From NCBI GenBank assembly GCA_016782445.1, contig JADHYM010000005.1, forward strand, positions 1-47,559: a stretch of 47,559 nucleotides of DNA. The letters are read 5' to 3'. Made by a program: the position numbers and the translations under genes. The notes under the pieces are model-generated. The model did not search any database, was not told the DNA's origin, and saw only the letters and a list, made by a program, of their open reading frames with translations. This DNA comes from Candidatus Omnitrophota bacterium. Lineage in GTDB: Bacteria; Omnitrophota; Gorgyraeia; JABMRN01; RBG-13-46-9. Below are positions 47,422-47,559 of this stretch, one piece after another; the stretch's first letter is position 1, and the number at the start of each line of letters is the position of its first letter.

Positions 47422-47559
47422 ATGTTTAAGAATTTTATGGCGCTCTGGAAAGGCAAAGATTTTTTGACCGAGGTGCTCGAGGATTTTAAAAAAATGCTCA
47501 ATGACTCAAAGTGCATGTTTAACTCAGTTATAGCCGGCCTCATAGAGGGGAAAACGCCG
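47422..47559 (+). CDS. PhoU-like protein, N-terminal part (cut by window end)
   Basis: 46 codons are visible (MFKNFMALWKGKDFLTEVLE...), with AGAGGTG before the ATG. The helical, acidic-basic start and its position right after a Na/Pi cotransporter match DUF47/PhoU-like regulators that follow or are fused to such transporters. The call depends on context as much as on sequence, and the gene runs off the window. Confidence 0.6.
   Translation, partial: MFKNFMALWKGKDFLTEVLEDFKKMLNDSKCMFNSVIAGLIEGKTP

Overview
This 47.6 kb window looks like chromosome from an anaerobic, Gram-negative-type bacterium of moderate GC. The envelope (LptF/LptG lipopolysaccharide permeases, Tat export), the anaerobic enzymes (NfnAB-type bifurcating oxidoreductase, sulfide-dependent-type Thi4, Fe-S NadA, a PurF-like protein with Fe-S cysteines, GH57 glucanotransferase) and the many small palindromic or low-complexity repeats between genes fit an uncultivated lineage such as Candidatus Omnitrophota. 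That placement is inference; no marker gene here proves it. Most genes lie on the + strand in tightly packed runs with 4-26 bp overlaps.

Layout. 1-718: end of an IS3-family element beside the C-terminal remnant of a large serine recombinase. 970-1232: three tRNAs (His, Arg, Pro) on the minus strand with their own promoter. 1402-5011: a zinc-ribbon membrane protein, a secreted calcium-loop repeat protein, a PurF-like phosphoribosyltransferase whose glutaminase site is degenerate, DJ-1/PfpI, D-aminoacyl-tRNA deacylase and a Nudix hydrolase. 5012-5602: an inverted-repeat element, then a cyclic-di-GMP-I riboswitch carrying two palindromic insertions, in front of a secreted GH113-like glycosidase. 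7278-10416: a membrane hydrolase, a Ski2-like helicase on the minus strand and a VIT/CCC1-like membrane protein.

10435-22020 is a nitrogen block: NfnAB-like oxidoreductase, class I glutamine synthetase, NADP glutamate dehydrogenase, a GAF-ANTAR RNA-binding antiterminator, CarB and PurL. The leader between the ANTAR gene and carB has a strong promoter, two adjacent hexaloop hairpins of the A1/G4 kind bound by ANTAR proteins, and an intrinsic terminator overlapping the second hairpin. The leader of nfnA and the glnA-gdhA gap have related AAGG hexaloop hairpins. This suggests a locally encoded ANTAR regulon for ammonia assimilation and glutamine use.

22122-27614: Thi4, LarE-like sulfur transferase, MnmA, NadA, TatA, TatC, a TrkA-C membrane protein and a small membrane protein. 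27615-29063: four tRNAs (Arg, Leu, Lys, Gly) among palindromic repeats, including a 72-bp tandem duplication against tRNA-Lys. 29123-35976: EIIA-Ntr/Fru, YvcK, GH57 glucanotransferase, HPr, enzyme I and PGI/PMI, a regulatory PTS and carbon-storage module with no sugar permease in view. 36139-41619: nucleotidyltransferase, MetK, AhcY, phosphofructokinase and class II aldolase. 41695-47559: LptF, LptG, a phosphoesterase, ComF (minus strand), a tiny basic protein, a stand-alone LigD-type 3'-phosphoesterase, a Na/Pi cotransporter and the start of a PhoU-like protein.

The main points for follow-up are the ANTAR leaders, the twice-interrupted riboswitch, the PurF-like protein with a lost glutaminase site, and short repeats that have entered coding sequence (nfnA, nfnB) or translation-initiation regions (mnmA, lptF).
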